Made by a program: the position numbers and the translations under genes | Source: a bacterium | GTDB lineage: Bacteria > Bdellovibrionota > Bacteriovoracia > Bacteriovoracales > Bacteriovoracaceae | Assembly: GCA_030425045.1 (NCBI GenBank) | Contig: JAUHVL010000009.1 | Location: 62,001-126,000, forward strand | DNA length: 64,000 nucleotides | Direction: 5' to 3' | Shown: positions 51,848 to 60,918 of the stretch, in pieces | How positions within the stretch are numbered: the stretch's first letter is position 1 | How the letters are laid out: the number at the start of each line of letters is the position of its first letter | Notes under the pieces: model-generated | Told to the model about the DNA's origin: nothing | Seen by the model: the letters and a program-made list of their open reading frames with translations, nothing else | The model's database searches: none

Positions 51848-52405
51848 ATGAAAAGCCTATTTCTTAAATTAGGTAAAAATAAATCCACACTTCCACTAGA
51901 AAAAATCACTTCAGAAATCACTCACCTAGAGATACAAGCCCCTGCACTCACAAAACTCCCCCTTCTTAGGTTAGAAAAGCTCACTGCCGTAACCATTCAC
52001 ACCTCGTCTCTTACAGAGTGCCCAGACTGGCTTTTTCAACTTGAGTCGTTAGAGATTCTTAAAATAAAAAATACTCCTTTAAAAAAAGTTTCAAATTTTT
52101 CTGAGAATTCAAAAATAAGAATATTACAGTTGGCCCACTTAGATCTCGATGAGCTACCTGAAAGCATTGGCTCACTGGCACTTCTAGATACCATCGACTT
52201 GGCAGGAAACAACTTATCGGATCTCCCCGATTCTATGCATGATTTAAAAAATTTAACGAGAATTAATCTTGATAAAAACCAGTTTCAAATTCTACCACTT
52301 TGGTTAAGTGAGCTCCCAAAGCTGAACCATCTTTCACTCGATGGAAACCCTCTTACCGAACAAGAAAAAAACAGACTCTTCAAGGCCTTTGGTATCTGGT
52401 TTTAA
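51848..52405 (+). CDS. Leucine-rich-repeat protein (185 aa)
   Basis: From residue about 25 to 165 there are consecutive bacterial-type LRR units: LEIQAPALTKLP, LTAVTIHTSSLTECPDWL, LEILKIKNTPLKKV, IRILQLAHLDLDELPESIGS, LDTIDLAGNNLSDLPDSMHDL, LTRINLDKNQFQILPLWLSEL, LNHLSLDGNPLTEQE. The LPxSx units are like those of SDS22/plant-type LRRs. There is no signal peptide, so it is cytosolic. The role is unknown (LRRs bind proteins). The ATG is 4 bp after the panD stop, so the pair is co-transcribed. Confidence 0.88.
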   Translation: MKSLFLKLGKNKSTLPLEKITSEITHLEIQAPALTKLPLLRLEKLTAVTIHTSSLTECPDWLFQLESLEILKIKNTPLKKVSNFSENSKIRILQLAHLDLDELPESIGSLALLDTIDLAGNNLSDLPDSMHDLKNLTRINLDKNQFQILPLWLSELPKLNHLSLDGNPLTEQEKNRLFKAFGIWF

Positions 52406-53292
52406 CTGGCCTTTTTTAATCCTTGTTTCACACTTTGAATCAACGTTTCTATTTCTTGATTAAAGTTTCTCTCTTTTAAACCAAAAAAATGAAGATCTTT
52501 ATATGGTAAAAAGAGGTAACAAGACTGCTCATCAGGGCTTAGCTGAGCTTTGTTGAGATGCTCTTGTACTGTAGCAAGAGGTAGCCAAAAATTGGCCAAA
52601 GCATGATACCAAGACTGCAATTTAAATCCGTCTGGTAACTTCATATCGACTTCTTGATTAATTGAAATTGGCTTTTTAACAAATACCACATCTGCTTCTT
52701 TTTTCTCCCAAAGTTTTAATTGAGCACAGTACGGAAAAAAGACCAAAATACCATAATCACTAATTTGAGTAACCGCCCCTTTGATATTTGTAAAAGGGTT
52801 TCCATCTAGTCTGGCCTCTAGAGGTATATTTATATTGAGTCGAAACTGTCTTACCGGTGCTCTATTTTCTAATAATCTTTTAAAAATAAATCGTGAACAA
52901 AGGTCTCGGTCAAACCAGCGCATACTTTTTAACGTATGATAAGGCCCTGTTTCATTATCCATTGAAACTAATATTTCATCTTTTGATGCAAACAATAGAT
53001 TTTTTAATCGTGGATCACAATAGGACTCATAAAGTTCATAAAGTGTTGACTCTTTTTGCTCCATTGGGTTTTTCAGCCAGATCTTTCTGTCTTTTAAAAA
53101 GCTGATCGCATGCTCAAGTTTTTCCGCTCGTTTCTTATCGACATGAGTCTTTATATAGTCAGCGGTATAATCCCAATTGGCCCAGTGAAATGAGAGATTG
53201 TTACTCGAATTGAGTTTAAAGTCCGAGGCGAGATTCCCCTTCTTTAAATAATGCTCAAAGCTCGTTTCTTTATCTGTCTTTTTTCCAATCAT
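52402..53292 (-). CDS. Protein with a degenerate PilZ-like domain (296 aa)
   Basis: The N-terminal 140 residues are helical and charged. Residues about 150-190, VRQFRLNINIPLEARLDGNPFTNIKGAVTQISDYGILVFFP, resemble a PilZ domain: RxFRL in the position of the RxxxR site, then QISDYGILV in that of [DN]xSxxG. No output domain is seen and the chain has no signal peptide. Together with the protein at 46707, it is the second PilZ-like protein in the window. The stop overlaps the convergent LRR gene's stop by 4 bp. Confidence 0.5.
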   Translation of the reverse strand: MIGKKTDKETSFEHYLKKGNLASDFKLNSSNNLSFHWANWDYTADYIKTHVDKKRAEKLEHAISFLKDRKIWLKNPMEQKESTLYELYESYCDPRLKNLLFASKDEILVSMDNETGPYHTLKSMRWFDRDLCSRFIFKRLLENRAPVRQFRLNINIPLEARLDGNPFTNIKGAVTQISDYGILVFFPYCAQLKLWEKKEADVVFVKKPISINQEVDMKLPDGFKLQSWYHALANFWLPLATVQEHLNKAQLSPDEQSCYLFLPYKDLHFFGLKERNFNQEIETLIQSVKQGLKKAS

Positions 53293-53558
53293 AACGACGT
53301 CCTTTCTAAGGTCATCTCACTATACGCTATTGAGTGCTAAAAGCTCCCCTAGCAGGGGGGAAACTGATTCAAGGTGGGTTAAGGAGTTGAAAAGATGAAG
53401 AATTAGCGAAATCACTCAAGAATACGCAAAATAAAGTTAACGCTCTATAAATGCCAAAAATTTGTGGCATTATTTTTTTATAAATTAAATTCAAAGCATA
53501 TTTTAGGTAAAACTCAGGGTTTGACGATAAGATAAGAGGATAAAAAACGAGATATAAA

Positions 53559-54932
53559 ATGAGTCAAATTACCAATGTACTTTTACTAGTTTTAAGTATC
53601 AATATATATGCTCAAAAAGAACAACCAAGAGTAAATAATCAACCTGAACTTACAGACTGCCAAAGTTCTGAAGAGGCTTTATCTATCATAAACACACTTT
53701 TTGAAAGTTTCAGTAAAGTAAGAGACAGTGAATTTCTTTCGGGTCTAAATACATTAACCGATAACTGTCGAACTCATTTTTCACAACACGATTCCTATAA
53801 TTCAATGCTTGATCAAGTTATCTCAACATCGGAAGGCTTATACAGAGATGAGAATAACCATGTTGATTTAGATTTATCGAACTTCATAAGAGTTCATCAA
53901 TTAAGAGGTACAACTATTAGCGATGAGCTAAGAAGTATTAATACATCTCGACTCAATAATACGAGAAGCCAATGCAGTAATATTGACCGCAGAAGTGAAA
54001 TGCCACCCGTAAGAAATCAAGACTCAACAGGTTGGTGTTACGCTTTTGCAGCTGCTGATCTTGTAAGCCATCGAACTGGTAGAAATATATCAGCTTTTGA
54101 TATAGCAGTACGCTACAATCAGCATATAAACGAACAAGTCTTTAACCATGCTATTAGAAGTCTCAATGAAGACTCAAACTATGGTATTAGTCCTCTAAGA
54201 CTAGACATTGATGCTGAAAGATTTAACCAACAAGTTAGTCTACTTGAACTCATAATGGAACGTAATGGAGGCTTTTCTGCAATTGCAGTTGAACAGAGAA
54301 TTCCTCAAGGTTTTTGTCTCGAAAGCGATATGCCGTCTGATAATTACGCTTTTACAAGAATTGGGAATGTTTTAAGTCAATTTAGTCGTCTTCATCAACA
54401 ATCTCTTCAAAGACAAGATAATAGAAACGCAATGGAGATGGCCCAAGCCTTTTGTCTCGAAAATCGAAATAGTATGAGCGTTTTTCCAGGTACTCTCGTT
54501 TCTGATATCGCAGAAGCTATTGAGGCCATGACTGTTCCTCAGTTTTTTCAAGAGCTCGTCGATAGACAATGTCAAAATAGGATTCCTTTTAATGAGGTTC
54601 CTACTTCTATGTCAGCGTCAAGCTCAAGGTATTCATCACCACTAGTTGATGAGCTCAACCGTGTAATGGACAGCGGTCAAATAGTACAAATTGATTACGA
54701 TGTAGGTCTTATCGAACGAGCTGGACGACAAGAAGCTCATGCCTCAAGTATAGTTGCTAGACGATGGAATGAAGAAACTCTATCCTGCGATTACCTCATT
54801 CGGAATAGTTGGGGAGAAGGATGTGGGCTTTATAAACCTCAATACCAATGTGAAGCTGGGCATGTTTGGGTACCTAGAGGTGATCTCCAACAAGAGCTCA
54901 GCAAAATCACCTATTTTCCTTTGAATAATTAA
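53559..54932 (+). CDS. Exported papain-like (C1) cysteine protease
   Basis: The N-terminus (SQITNVLLLVLSINIYAQ) is a signal peptide. After a 140-residue N-terminal section (Cys34, Cys70 and helices, possibly a propeptide) the catalytic core has the papain spacing: Gln154 and Cys160 in RNQDSTGWCYAFA, six apart as in Q19-C25 of papain, with Tyr where most have Trp. His near 395 is in EAHASSIVARRW and Asn near 415 in YLIRNSWGEGCG. All four active residues are present. It is probably a secreted or periplasmic protease of unknown substrate. It converges with the MBL-fold gene (26-bp overlap). Confidence 0.85.
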   Translation: MSQITNVLLLVLSINIYAQKEQPRVNNQPELTDCQSSEEALSIINTLFESFSKVRDSEFLSGLNTLTDNCRTHFSQHDSYNSMLDQVISTSEGLYRDENNHVDLDLSNFIRVHQLRGTTISDELRSINTSRLNNTRSQCSNIDRRSEMPPVRNQDSTGWCYAFAAADLVSHRTGRNISAFDIAVRYNQHINEQVFNHAIRSLNEDSNYGISPLRLDIDAERFNQQVSLLELIMERNGGFSAIAVEQRIPQGFCLESDMPSDNYAFTRIGNVLSQFSRLHQQSLQRQDNRNAMEMAQAFCLENRNSMSVFPGTLVSDIAEAIEAMTVPQFFQELVDRQCQNRIPFNEVPTSMSASSSRYSSPLVDELNRVMDSGQIVQIDYDVGLIERAGRQEAHASSIVARRWNEETLSCDYLIRNSWGEGCGLYKPQYQCEAGHVWVPRGDLQQELSKITYFPLNN

Positions 54933-55806
54933 AAGAAGTTCCATAATTAAGTTCAGGGATCATGATCGACGGTAGACTCCCCTTCAACCTTAACTTTAAC
55001 TTATCTAATTTTACAAAAGGTAACATTTTTAACTCTTTAGAAAGTGGAATAAAAAAATTATCATAATGTAGAGGTATAAAAATACTTGGTTTCATAGGCA
55101 ATATAATTTTATTTAATATCTCATCATCACTTTTTCTGCTTGCGATTCCCATCAATACAATATCACTATCGTAGTTTCTATTTACATTCAAGTCAGCAAA
55201 GGGAACTGGAGTTGGATGTAGGAGAATTTTTCCTAGAGGGTGATGAATAAAGTAATTATAACTTTGATCCATTTTATAATCTTTGGCCCTTGAATTTACA
55301 GGAAGTGGTGTATTTATTTTTCCATCAAAAAAAGTAAGGCCCATAAAATGAGGAGGGTGAAAAGCTTTGAGAATTCTTATATTAAAGTCACCTATTTGAA
55401 TCTCTTCATTTAACTTTACTCGTTTAACTCGATTCTTTGCGACTCCTCCCCCAAGAGCGACATTTTTCATCGAAAGTGAACCATAAAGTATTGAGTCTGA
55501 CATTTTTGCAGCATTGACGAGGTCCAATACATGGTCGTAGTGAGTATGACTAACAAAAATCGCTTTTGTTTTTTTTAAATCATTTCCTAGCCACTTCTTA
55601 ACAATATTTAGATCAGACTGTACTTTTCTAAATGTAGCAAGATCTAACAAAGATGGTCTTGTCACAAAAGGGTCAAATAAAAGAATCGTTTTACCGTCCG
55701 TAATTGTTAAGCATGTCGTTCCGTACCACTTAATTGAAAGAGCTTCCTTGGCTAAACTATTGATAGAAATATGAAAGAAAACCAAAAAGACAAAGAAATT
55801 ATTCAT
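54907..55806 (-). CDS. Exported metallo-beta-lactamase-fold protein, UlaG/L-ascorbate-lactonase-like
   Basis: The 299-aa chain has a signal peptide (MNNFFVFLVFFHISINSLA) and the MBL motif HTHYDH (His87, His89, Asp91, His92), with DPFVTRPSL earlier and HPPHF, HPTPVPF and HYDNFF later supplying further metal ligands. Layout and WYGTTCLTITDGKTILLFDPF resemble the UlaG/lipid-hydrolase-like MBL group. Its export suggests a periplasmic hydrolase. The substrate cannot be named. The 3' end overlaps the C1 protease gene by 26 bp. Confidence 0.82.
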   Translation of the reverse strand: MNNFFVFLVFFHISINSLAKEALSIKWYGTTCLTITDGKTILLFDPFVTRPSLLDLATFRKVQSDLNIVKKWLGNDLKKTKAIFVSHTHYDHVLDLVNAAKMSDSILYGSLSMKNVALGGGVAKNRVKRVKLNEEIQIGDFNIRILKAFHPPHFMGLTFFDGKINTPLPVNSRAKDYKMDQSYNYFIHHPLGKILLHPTPVPFADLNVNRNYDSDIVLMGIASRKSDDEILNKIILPMKPSIFIPLHYDNFFIPLSKELKMLPFVKLDKLKLRLKGSLPSIMIPELNYGTSFNYSKENR

Positions 55807-55926
55807 TACAAGATATTCTAAATTATTTTATTAAATGCTCTTAATTATATTTATTATATGTGGCAATTTTAAAGATAGCATGCCACATCTTTTTATTATA
55901 ACAGTAATGAGGAACTGGAGATACCT

Positions 55927-56385
55927 TTGAAAAATGTTTTTTTAAAAATTTTAATAATGATAGCAATTTCAATAAATACAAGCTTGGCGTATAAAGAGCA
56001 TTGTAATTCTTCTTTTACATTTGAAACAGACTTACTACTTGCATGCAACTCCGACAATAAACTCATTTGTCTTTATTCTTCTAAAAATCGAGATCATTAC
56101 TACATGGTTGAACATCCAAAAGTTTTTGAAAACGGTAAGAATGTATCTGCAGGATCAAGTACATATAGAATAGGTGAAAGTACCGGCACGACTATTGAAT
56201 TTACTCGAGACAGGATTTTCGTAAGAAAGATTCTCCCTTCGTATGCTATCACCAAGTCTCGTGAATATATCATCGACTTGAAAAATTTTGATGCTATAGA
56301 GAAAGTTGTCAGTCGCTTTCAATCAAAAGCAACTACCGAAGAGGATTATTTTCAATGCGAAATTGATTTGGGTTCATCATATTAA
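55927..56385 (+). CDS. Secreted protein of unknown function (152 aa)
   Basis: The TTG start at 55927 follows a GGAG site and gives the signal peptide MKNVFLKILIMIAISINTSLA; no ATG fits as well. The mature chain has four cysteines (EHCNSS, LLACNSD, LICLYS and YFQCEI), which suggests two disulfides, and a beta-rich pattern (RDHYYMVEHPKVFE, YRIGESTGTTIEFTRDRIFVRKIL). No family is recognised. It is convergent with the esterase gene at a 0-bp gap. Confidence 0.7.
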   Translation: MKNVFLKILIMIAISINTSLAYKEHCNSSFTFETDLLLACNSDNKLICLYSSKNRDHYYMVEHPKVFENGKNVSAGSSTYRIGESTGTTIEFTRDRIFVRKILPSYAITKSREYIIDLKNFDAIEKVVSRFQSKATTEEDYFQCEIDLGSSY

Positions 56386-57225
56386 TTAATTTGTCTTTTG
56401 AAAAACCCTAAAATATCTTCGACCAAGCTTCCTTTGTGCTTTTGCAGAAAAGTGAATTTCATCATTACCAGTCCCTTGAGACTTATTAGACTTTAATCTA
56501 GAACTAGAAACTACATATGTATCTTTAATAACTCTTGCGACTTTTTTGATAATTCTTCTTAGATGCTTATCAGTAACAGCTCCTCCATCTTTCCAGGTCT
56601 CTACAGGTTGTCCTAAGTAAAAAGGAATTCTACTTTTATCTCCACCAAGATCAGTCCGGAATGACCTGATGAACTTTCTTAAGTGTCTATAATAATTTTT
56701 ATTATCTTGAGAGGTATCGTATTCTCCTTGTTGCCATAAAACTGCCACAACTTTATTTTTATAGCCTTTATCCTTGTCTAGATGGAGGGAGAAGAGGGCC
56801 CTCGTAACAGCATCTTCATATGCTTTTTCACCTTCATTCCAGACTCCATTATTGGCAAATCCGGTCCCGCCCATGGCGGTATTAATAATAAGAACTTTTC
56901 GATCTTTAGCTAAAATAGATTTTTCATATTCCCGAGCAAATTCTAGTCCAAAACCAATTTTCTTTTCTCTTAACTTCTTTCTAAAGTTCCATGAATGCAA
57001 AGGAAAGCTTGCCGGAATAACTCGGTAATCACGCTTTCCAATTCTACCAAGTTGCTTAATTCTTGAATTAATTTGCTTATCATAATCAGTTGCACAGCAG
57101 CCCATCCCAGAAGCGTTGCTTTGCCCAGCAATAATAATGATGTCATATCCGGGTGCAATATTACTATTCGCCCCTAGCTCTAAAGATATAATTAGAATAC
57201 TTACTACTGTTATTAGCTTGACCAT
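56386..57225 (-). CDS. Exported SASA/CE6-like acetylesterase (SGNH fold)
   Basis: The signal peptide (MVKLITVVSILIISLELGANS) precedes the sialate-O-acetylesterase/carbohydrate-esterase-6 pattern: IIIAGQSNASGMG (nucleophile Ser in GQSN), AVLWQQGEYDT (block with WQQGE) and the C-terminal DEIHFSAKAQRKLG (Asp and His of the dyad). It would remove acetyl groups from polysaccharide or sialic-acid-type sugars in the periplasm or outside. In a predator that is consistent with digesting host envelope glycans; this is inference. There is no visible partner. Confidence 0.85.
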   Translation of the reverse strand: MVKLITVVSILIISLELGANSNIAPGYDIIIIAGQSNASGMGCCATDYDKQINSRIKQLGRIGKRDYRVIPASFPLHSWNFRKKLREKKIGFGLEFAREYEKSILAKDRKVLIINTAMGGTGFANNGVWNEGEKAYEDAVTRALFSLHLDKDKGYKNKVVAVLWQQGEYDTSQDNKNYYRHLRKFIRSFRTDLGGDKSRIPFYLGQPVETWKDGGAVTDKHLRRIIKKVARVIKDTYVVSSSRLKSNKSQGTGNDEIHFSAKAQRKLGRRYFRVFQKTN

Positions 57226-57410
57226 TGTTTTCCTTCTTTATTAAATTTGATGACTTAATTTTATAATAGCCCAAATCTTTTACAAAGAAATAAGCATATT
57301 ACTTAGTATACGTTTTCCTAACTTCAAGCACTTAATTGATCTTTTACAATTTTTGAAACAAAAACAACCTGCCTTTAAGGGTTTTTAATTGACCAGTTTT
57401 TTTGCCGATT

Positions 57411-57764
57411 TTATTTACTTTTGAATACTTTAATCTTGAAGGTTGTAATTTGATAAAACATCTTCCAATCCCCAAGAAGGCTATAAAAGAAATAGTCAAA
57501 TGCGGCTGGTTTATTTTTTTCAAAAGCAAAGTGACCAATCCATGCAAAGCCGTAACCTACGATGGGACAAGCCACGATAAAATAAACCCGCTTAGTAATT
57601 ATAAACAAGGTGAAGTTAATAATTACTAACCATAAACCAATATAATGGAGTAAACGACACATACGATTTTTATGTTGAGAAAGATAAAAAGGGTAAAATT
57701 GAGAAAAGGATTTATATTCCATTATTTGCCCTACAGAATCTCTTGCCACAAATTTTTTATACAA
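57411..57764 (-). CDS. DUF962/Mpo1-like membrane protein
   Basis: The TTG start at 57764 has an excellent GAGGAG site seven bases upstream; the ATG at 57722 would drop 14 residues. The 117-aa protein has the family pattern FYLSQHKNRMCRLLHYIGLWLVIINF, with conserved Asn and His, two or more membrane helices, and the C-terminal YGFAWIGHFAFEKNKPAAF motif. Yeast Mpo1 is a 2-hydroxy fatty-acid dioxygenase; bacterial members are thought to act on lipids. It is divergent from a fatty acid desaturase gene, consistent with lipid metabolism. Confidence 0.82.
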   Translation of the reverse strand: MYKKFVARDSVGQIMEYKSFSQFYPFYLSQHKNRMCRLLHYIGLWLVIINFTLFIITKRVYFIVACPIVGYGFAWIGHFAFEKNKPAAFDYFFYSLLGDWKMFYQITTFKIKVFKSK

Positions 57765-57803
57765 GTAGTGTCTCCTCTAAATCAGTAAGTTACAATATTT
57801 AAT

Positions 57804-58724
57804 ATGTTATCCAAACAAGAACTTAAAGAGTTGAGTCTTATCAAAGAAGAAAATGCATTGTTAGCGACTCTAGGAGACTGGTTGCTTATCTCATTTTGTT
57901 TTGTAGCTTCAGCAATATATCCTCACCCTATCACTTTTCTCATTGCTGCTATAATTATTGCGAGAACCCAGCTTGCTTTGGCCCTCTTGATGCATGATGC
58001 TTCTCACTTTAGATTACTTAAAAATAAAAAATACAACGATTATTTTGCTCAGTTCTTTTGCTCTGGCCCAATTTTTTTTTCACTTTACTCTTATAGAAGC
58101 AACCACCTTAGACACCATAAAAAACCATTGGCCCTAGATGACCCAGATATTACTTTAATTGGTGGATACCCCATCAGCAAATCAAGTTTTTTACGAAAGC
58201 TTTTGCGAGACCTCTTTGGGATTTCCTATTTTAAATTTATTCACTATTTTTTATATGGATCACATAAAAGAAAAATCAATATAAGTGGCAAAGGTAATAT
58301 CGCTACTCATAGCGACAAGGCATATTTTTCTAAACCAATGATTATTTTTAGTATTTTACTTTCTAATCTCTTAATTCTTATGACATTATTCTATTTTGAT
58401 CAACACTATCTTTATCTAATCTTATGGTTACTCCCCTCAATGACAATTCTTCAATTGTTATTGAGGATAAGAGGCATAGCGGAGCATGCTGGTCTGCAAA
58501 TCAATGAAGACCAAAGTCAAAATGCCAGAACCATTTTAAATCCCTGGCAAACTTTTTTCTTTGCTCCTCACAATGTAAATTATCATATAGAACATCATCT
58601 TTATGTTGGGATACCTTTTTATAATCTTCCAAAAGCGCACCAGCTTCTTCATGCTAGAGGAGCACTTCCCAAAAAAAATCTTTATCGAAACTATAATGAA
58701 ATTTTAAAAGAGCTTGTTATCTAA
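57804..58724 (+). CDS. Membrane fatty acid desaturase
   Basis: The 306-aa protein has the three histidine boxes of the integral-membrane desaturase family: HDASH (64-68), HLRHH (101-105) and HIEHH (near 260), in four or more membrane helices. The spacing and the NVNYHIEHHLY third box place it among FA_desaturase proteins. It probably introduces a double bond into membrane acyl chains. The ribosome site before its ATG is weak. It is divergent from the Mpo1-like gene (40-bp gap). Confidence 0.88.
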   Translation: MLSKQELKELSLIKEENALLATLGDWLLISFCFVASAIYPHPITFLIAAIIIARTQLALALLMHDASHFRLLKNKKYNDYFAQFFCSGPIFFSLYSYRSNHLRHHKKPLALDDPDITLIGGYPISKSSFLRKLLRDLFGISYFKFIHYFLYGSHKRKINISGKGNIATHSDKAYFSKPMIIFSILLSNLLILMTLFYFDQHYLYLILWLLPSMTILQLLLRIRGIAEHAGLQINEDQSQNARTILNPWQTFFFAPHNVNYHIEHHLYVGIPFYNLPKAHQLLHARGALPKKNLYRNYNEILKELVI

Positions 58725-58865
58725 TAATTTAGGTCATACACAAAAGTACCTTAAATATTTGCCACTTAAAATCTCATAAATCACAAGTTAAATATCTGTA
58801 ACTACATGTAAAAATTTATTTTTTCTCATTAACACGTATAATAATACTTAAAACAAGGACACAGG

Positions 58866-59558
58866 ATGAAACTTTCAATCATATTATTTTTTATACTTTC
58901 TTATCAATCTCTGGCTTCAGATATCGCAACAGGCGTTGAGCAACAACAAATCAAAGCAATGTATCTCAAAAGAGACTCCATAGCAGAAGGTCTCAGTAAG
59001 CTTAGTTATGATGTTTGTACAAAAAGTAGAATTATGAAACTTAGTAAGTTTAAACAACTTCAAAATAAGAAAATAGAATCACAATCGACTCCAGAGCTTA
59101 GCGGTTGTTTATCCCTAGATTGTGCTCAACCTAAAGACCCTAGAGTTGTGTTGCCACTAACAAAAGATGGTTACCGAGAACAAAAAGCAATGAGTGGAGC
59201 AATGAACTGGATTTTAAACAAAAAAGATAAAAAAGCAGGATTCTTTCAAAAGTTCAATAATCGATTAAGCTGTCTTCAAGGTCCGGGAATAAAGTTAGCA
59301 TGTCAGCTTTTACAACCCCAATTATCAGCTCCCCAAGCAGGCGCTAGCACCATATCAAATTCAAACTTTAAAAATCAATTTGATGCCGCGAGAGCATGTG
59401 AAGTTGCCGAGTCAAAACAAAAATATGTTCAAGCACTCAGAAATATTCAGGCTGAAATAAATAAACTCGAAGAGAAAATTCAAAAAAGGTCCAAAAAGAA
59501 AAGAAGAAAAAGAAGACAACAATTAGATCAACCTTTTTCTTCAAGTGCGGGACTGTAG
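58866..59558 (+). CDS. Secreted protein of unknown function, 3' end created by the IS insertion
   Basis: The signal peptide (MKLSIILFFILSYQSLA) is followed by a helical, Gln- and Lys-rich chain with four or five cysteines (DVCTK, SGCLSLDCAQ, SCLQG, LACQL, RACEVA), and a strongly basic stretch KRSKKKRRKRRQQ near the end. The TAG stop lies inside the left inverted repeat of the IS256-type element, so the last two residues and the stop are donated by the element. The original protein may have been longer. The function is unknown. Confidence 0.65.
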   Translation: MKLSIILFFILSYQSLASDIATGVEQQQIKAMYLKRDSIAEGLSKLSYDVCTKSRIMKLSKFKQLQNKKIESQSTPELSGCLSLDCAQPKDPRVVLPLTKDGYREQKAMSGAMNWILNKKDKKAGFFQKFNNRLSCLQGPGIKLACQLLQPQLSAPQAGASTISNSNFKNQFDAARACEVAESKQKYVQALRNIQAEINKLEEKIQKRSKKKRRKRRQQLDQPFSSSAGL

Positions 59559-59623
59559 ATAATTTTGTGTTTTAGACTGAAAGAGTCATTCAAGTCAAAC
59601 TTATAACTAATAGGAGTTTGATT

Positions 59624-60838
59624 ATGAACACAGAAAAACAGTCCCAAAACCTCTCTACCCTTAAAAATCTAGATGATCTTTTTGCCGAAAACGGAATCAT
59701 TCAAAATCTTGTAAAGTCCACCGTCGAAACAATCCTCAAGGGTGAGCTTGAAGATCATTTAGGCTATTCATTTAGGCAAAAAGAAGGGCCATCTGAAAAT
59801 CGGAGAAATGGATCTTATAAAAAGTCCATAAAGACCTCTGCGGGAAAAGTAGAAATAGATGTCCCAAGAGATCGTGAAGGTACTTATCAGCCTAAATTTA
59901 TCCCCAAATATGAAGGTATTGATTCTAAGCTAGAAGAATCAATTATCTCTCTTTATGGCAAAGGAATGACTACCAGAGAGATATCACTTCACTTAGAGCA
60001 AATGTATTCAGGCATGGAGATTTCTCCATCAATGATTTCAAAAATTACAGATAAAATTATTGATTCGGCTAAAGAGTGGCAATCAAGACCTCTTCATGAT
60101 GTATATCCAATCATCTTTTTTGATGCGATTCACTTTAAGGTTAGAAAAGATGGAAAAATCGTTTCAAAAGCTGCCTATGTATGTCTTGGTATTAACAGTG
60201 ACGGGATCAAGGATATACTTGGCATTTATATTGGAGAAAATGAATCCTCGACTTTTTGGCTTTCCGTTTTAACTGACCTTCAGAATCGTGGAGTTCAAGA
60301 TATTCTCATTGCTTCCATTGATGGACTGAAAGGGTTCCCTGATGCCATTAAATCAATTTTTCCAAAAACAGAAATCCAAACCTGTATTGTCCATCAAATT
60401 AGAAACTCTCTAAAATATATCAGTTCTAAATATCAAAAAGAATTTCTTAGAGATTTAAAGCCCGTCTACCAAGCTCCGACAGAAGAGTTAGCCTTAGAAA
60501 ACTTAAACCTTTTAGCCGATAAATGGGAGAAACGATATCCTGTAGTTATCAACTCGTGGAAAAATAATTGGGGTACTCTTTCAACGTATTTTAAATATTC
60601 TGAACCTATTAGAAAAATTATTTATACTACCAATATTATCGAAAACGTTCATCGCCAAATGAGAAAGGTAACAAAGAACCGATCTGTCTTTCCAAGTGAT
60701 GATTCACTTTTCAAGCTTTTATATCTTGTAAGTTCTGATGTTTCTAAAAGGTGGACTACCCCTAAATGGAATTGGGGACAGGTGATTTCTCAATTAGCAA
60801 TACATTTTGAAGGGCGAATTAGACTTGGACTAGTTTGA
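59624..60838 (+). CDS. IS256-family transposase (Mutator-like), apparently complete
   Basis: The 404-aa protein from ATG 59624 (AGGAG site) has the full transposase_mut layout: an N-terminal helix-rich domain with ILKGELEDHLGYSFRQKEGPSENRRNGSYKKSIKT, PRDREGTYQPKFIPK, the DDE-core Asp in IIFFDAIHFKVRKDGKI, the second in LIASIDGLKGFPDAIKSIFPKTEIQTCIVHQIRNSL, and the C-terminal IIYTTNIIENVHRQMRKVTKNRSVFPSDDSLFKLLYL carrying the Glu. All motifs are intact, so the enzyme could be active. It begins about 70 bp inside the left repeat. Confidence 0.95.
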   Translation: MNTEKQSQNLSTLKNLDDLFAENGIIQNLVKSTVETILKGELEDHLGYSFRQKEGPSENRRNGSYKKSIKTSAGKVEIDVPRDREGTYQPKFIPKYEGIDSKLEESIISLYGKGMTTREISLHLEQMYSGMEISPSMISKITDKIIDSAKEWQSRPLHDVYPIIFFDAIHFKVRKDGKIVSKAAYVCLGINSDGIKDILGIYIGENESSTFWLSVLTDLQNRGVQDILIASIDGLKGFPDAIKSIFPKTEIQTCIVHQIRNSLKYISSKYQKEFLRDLKPVYQAPTEELALENLNLLADKWEKRYPVVINSWKNNWGTLSTYFKYSEPIRKIIYTTNIIENVHRQMRKVTKNRSVFPSDDSLFKLLYLVSSDVSKRWTTPKWNWGQVISQLAIHFEGRIRLGLV

Positions 60839-60841
60839 CAT

Positions 60842-60857
60842 TGGCCCTTCGGGGCCA
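60842..60857 (+). terminator. TTCG hairpin after the transposase gene
   Basis: TGGCCC (60842-60847) pairs with GGGCCA (60852-60857) around a TTCG tetraloop, 3 bp after the transposase stop. No T run follows, so it is a weak terminator at best or an mRNA-stabilising hairpin. Confidence 0.35.
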
Positions 60858-60918
60858 TTCAATAATGCCCAATACTCTGTTTATTCTTGAGTACCGCTAG
60901 CAAGTGATTATTTCATCG

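Noticed and set aside
53340-53370. CCCC/GGGG hairpin as a terminator of the PilZ-like or C1 genes
   Set aside because: It lies upstream of both divergent genes and has no T run in either direction.
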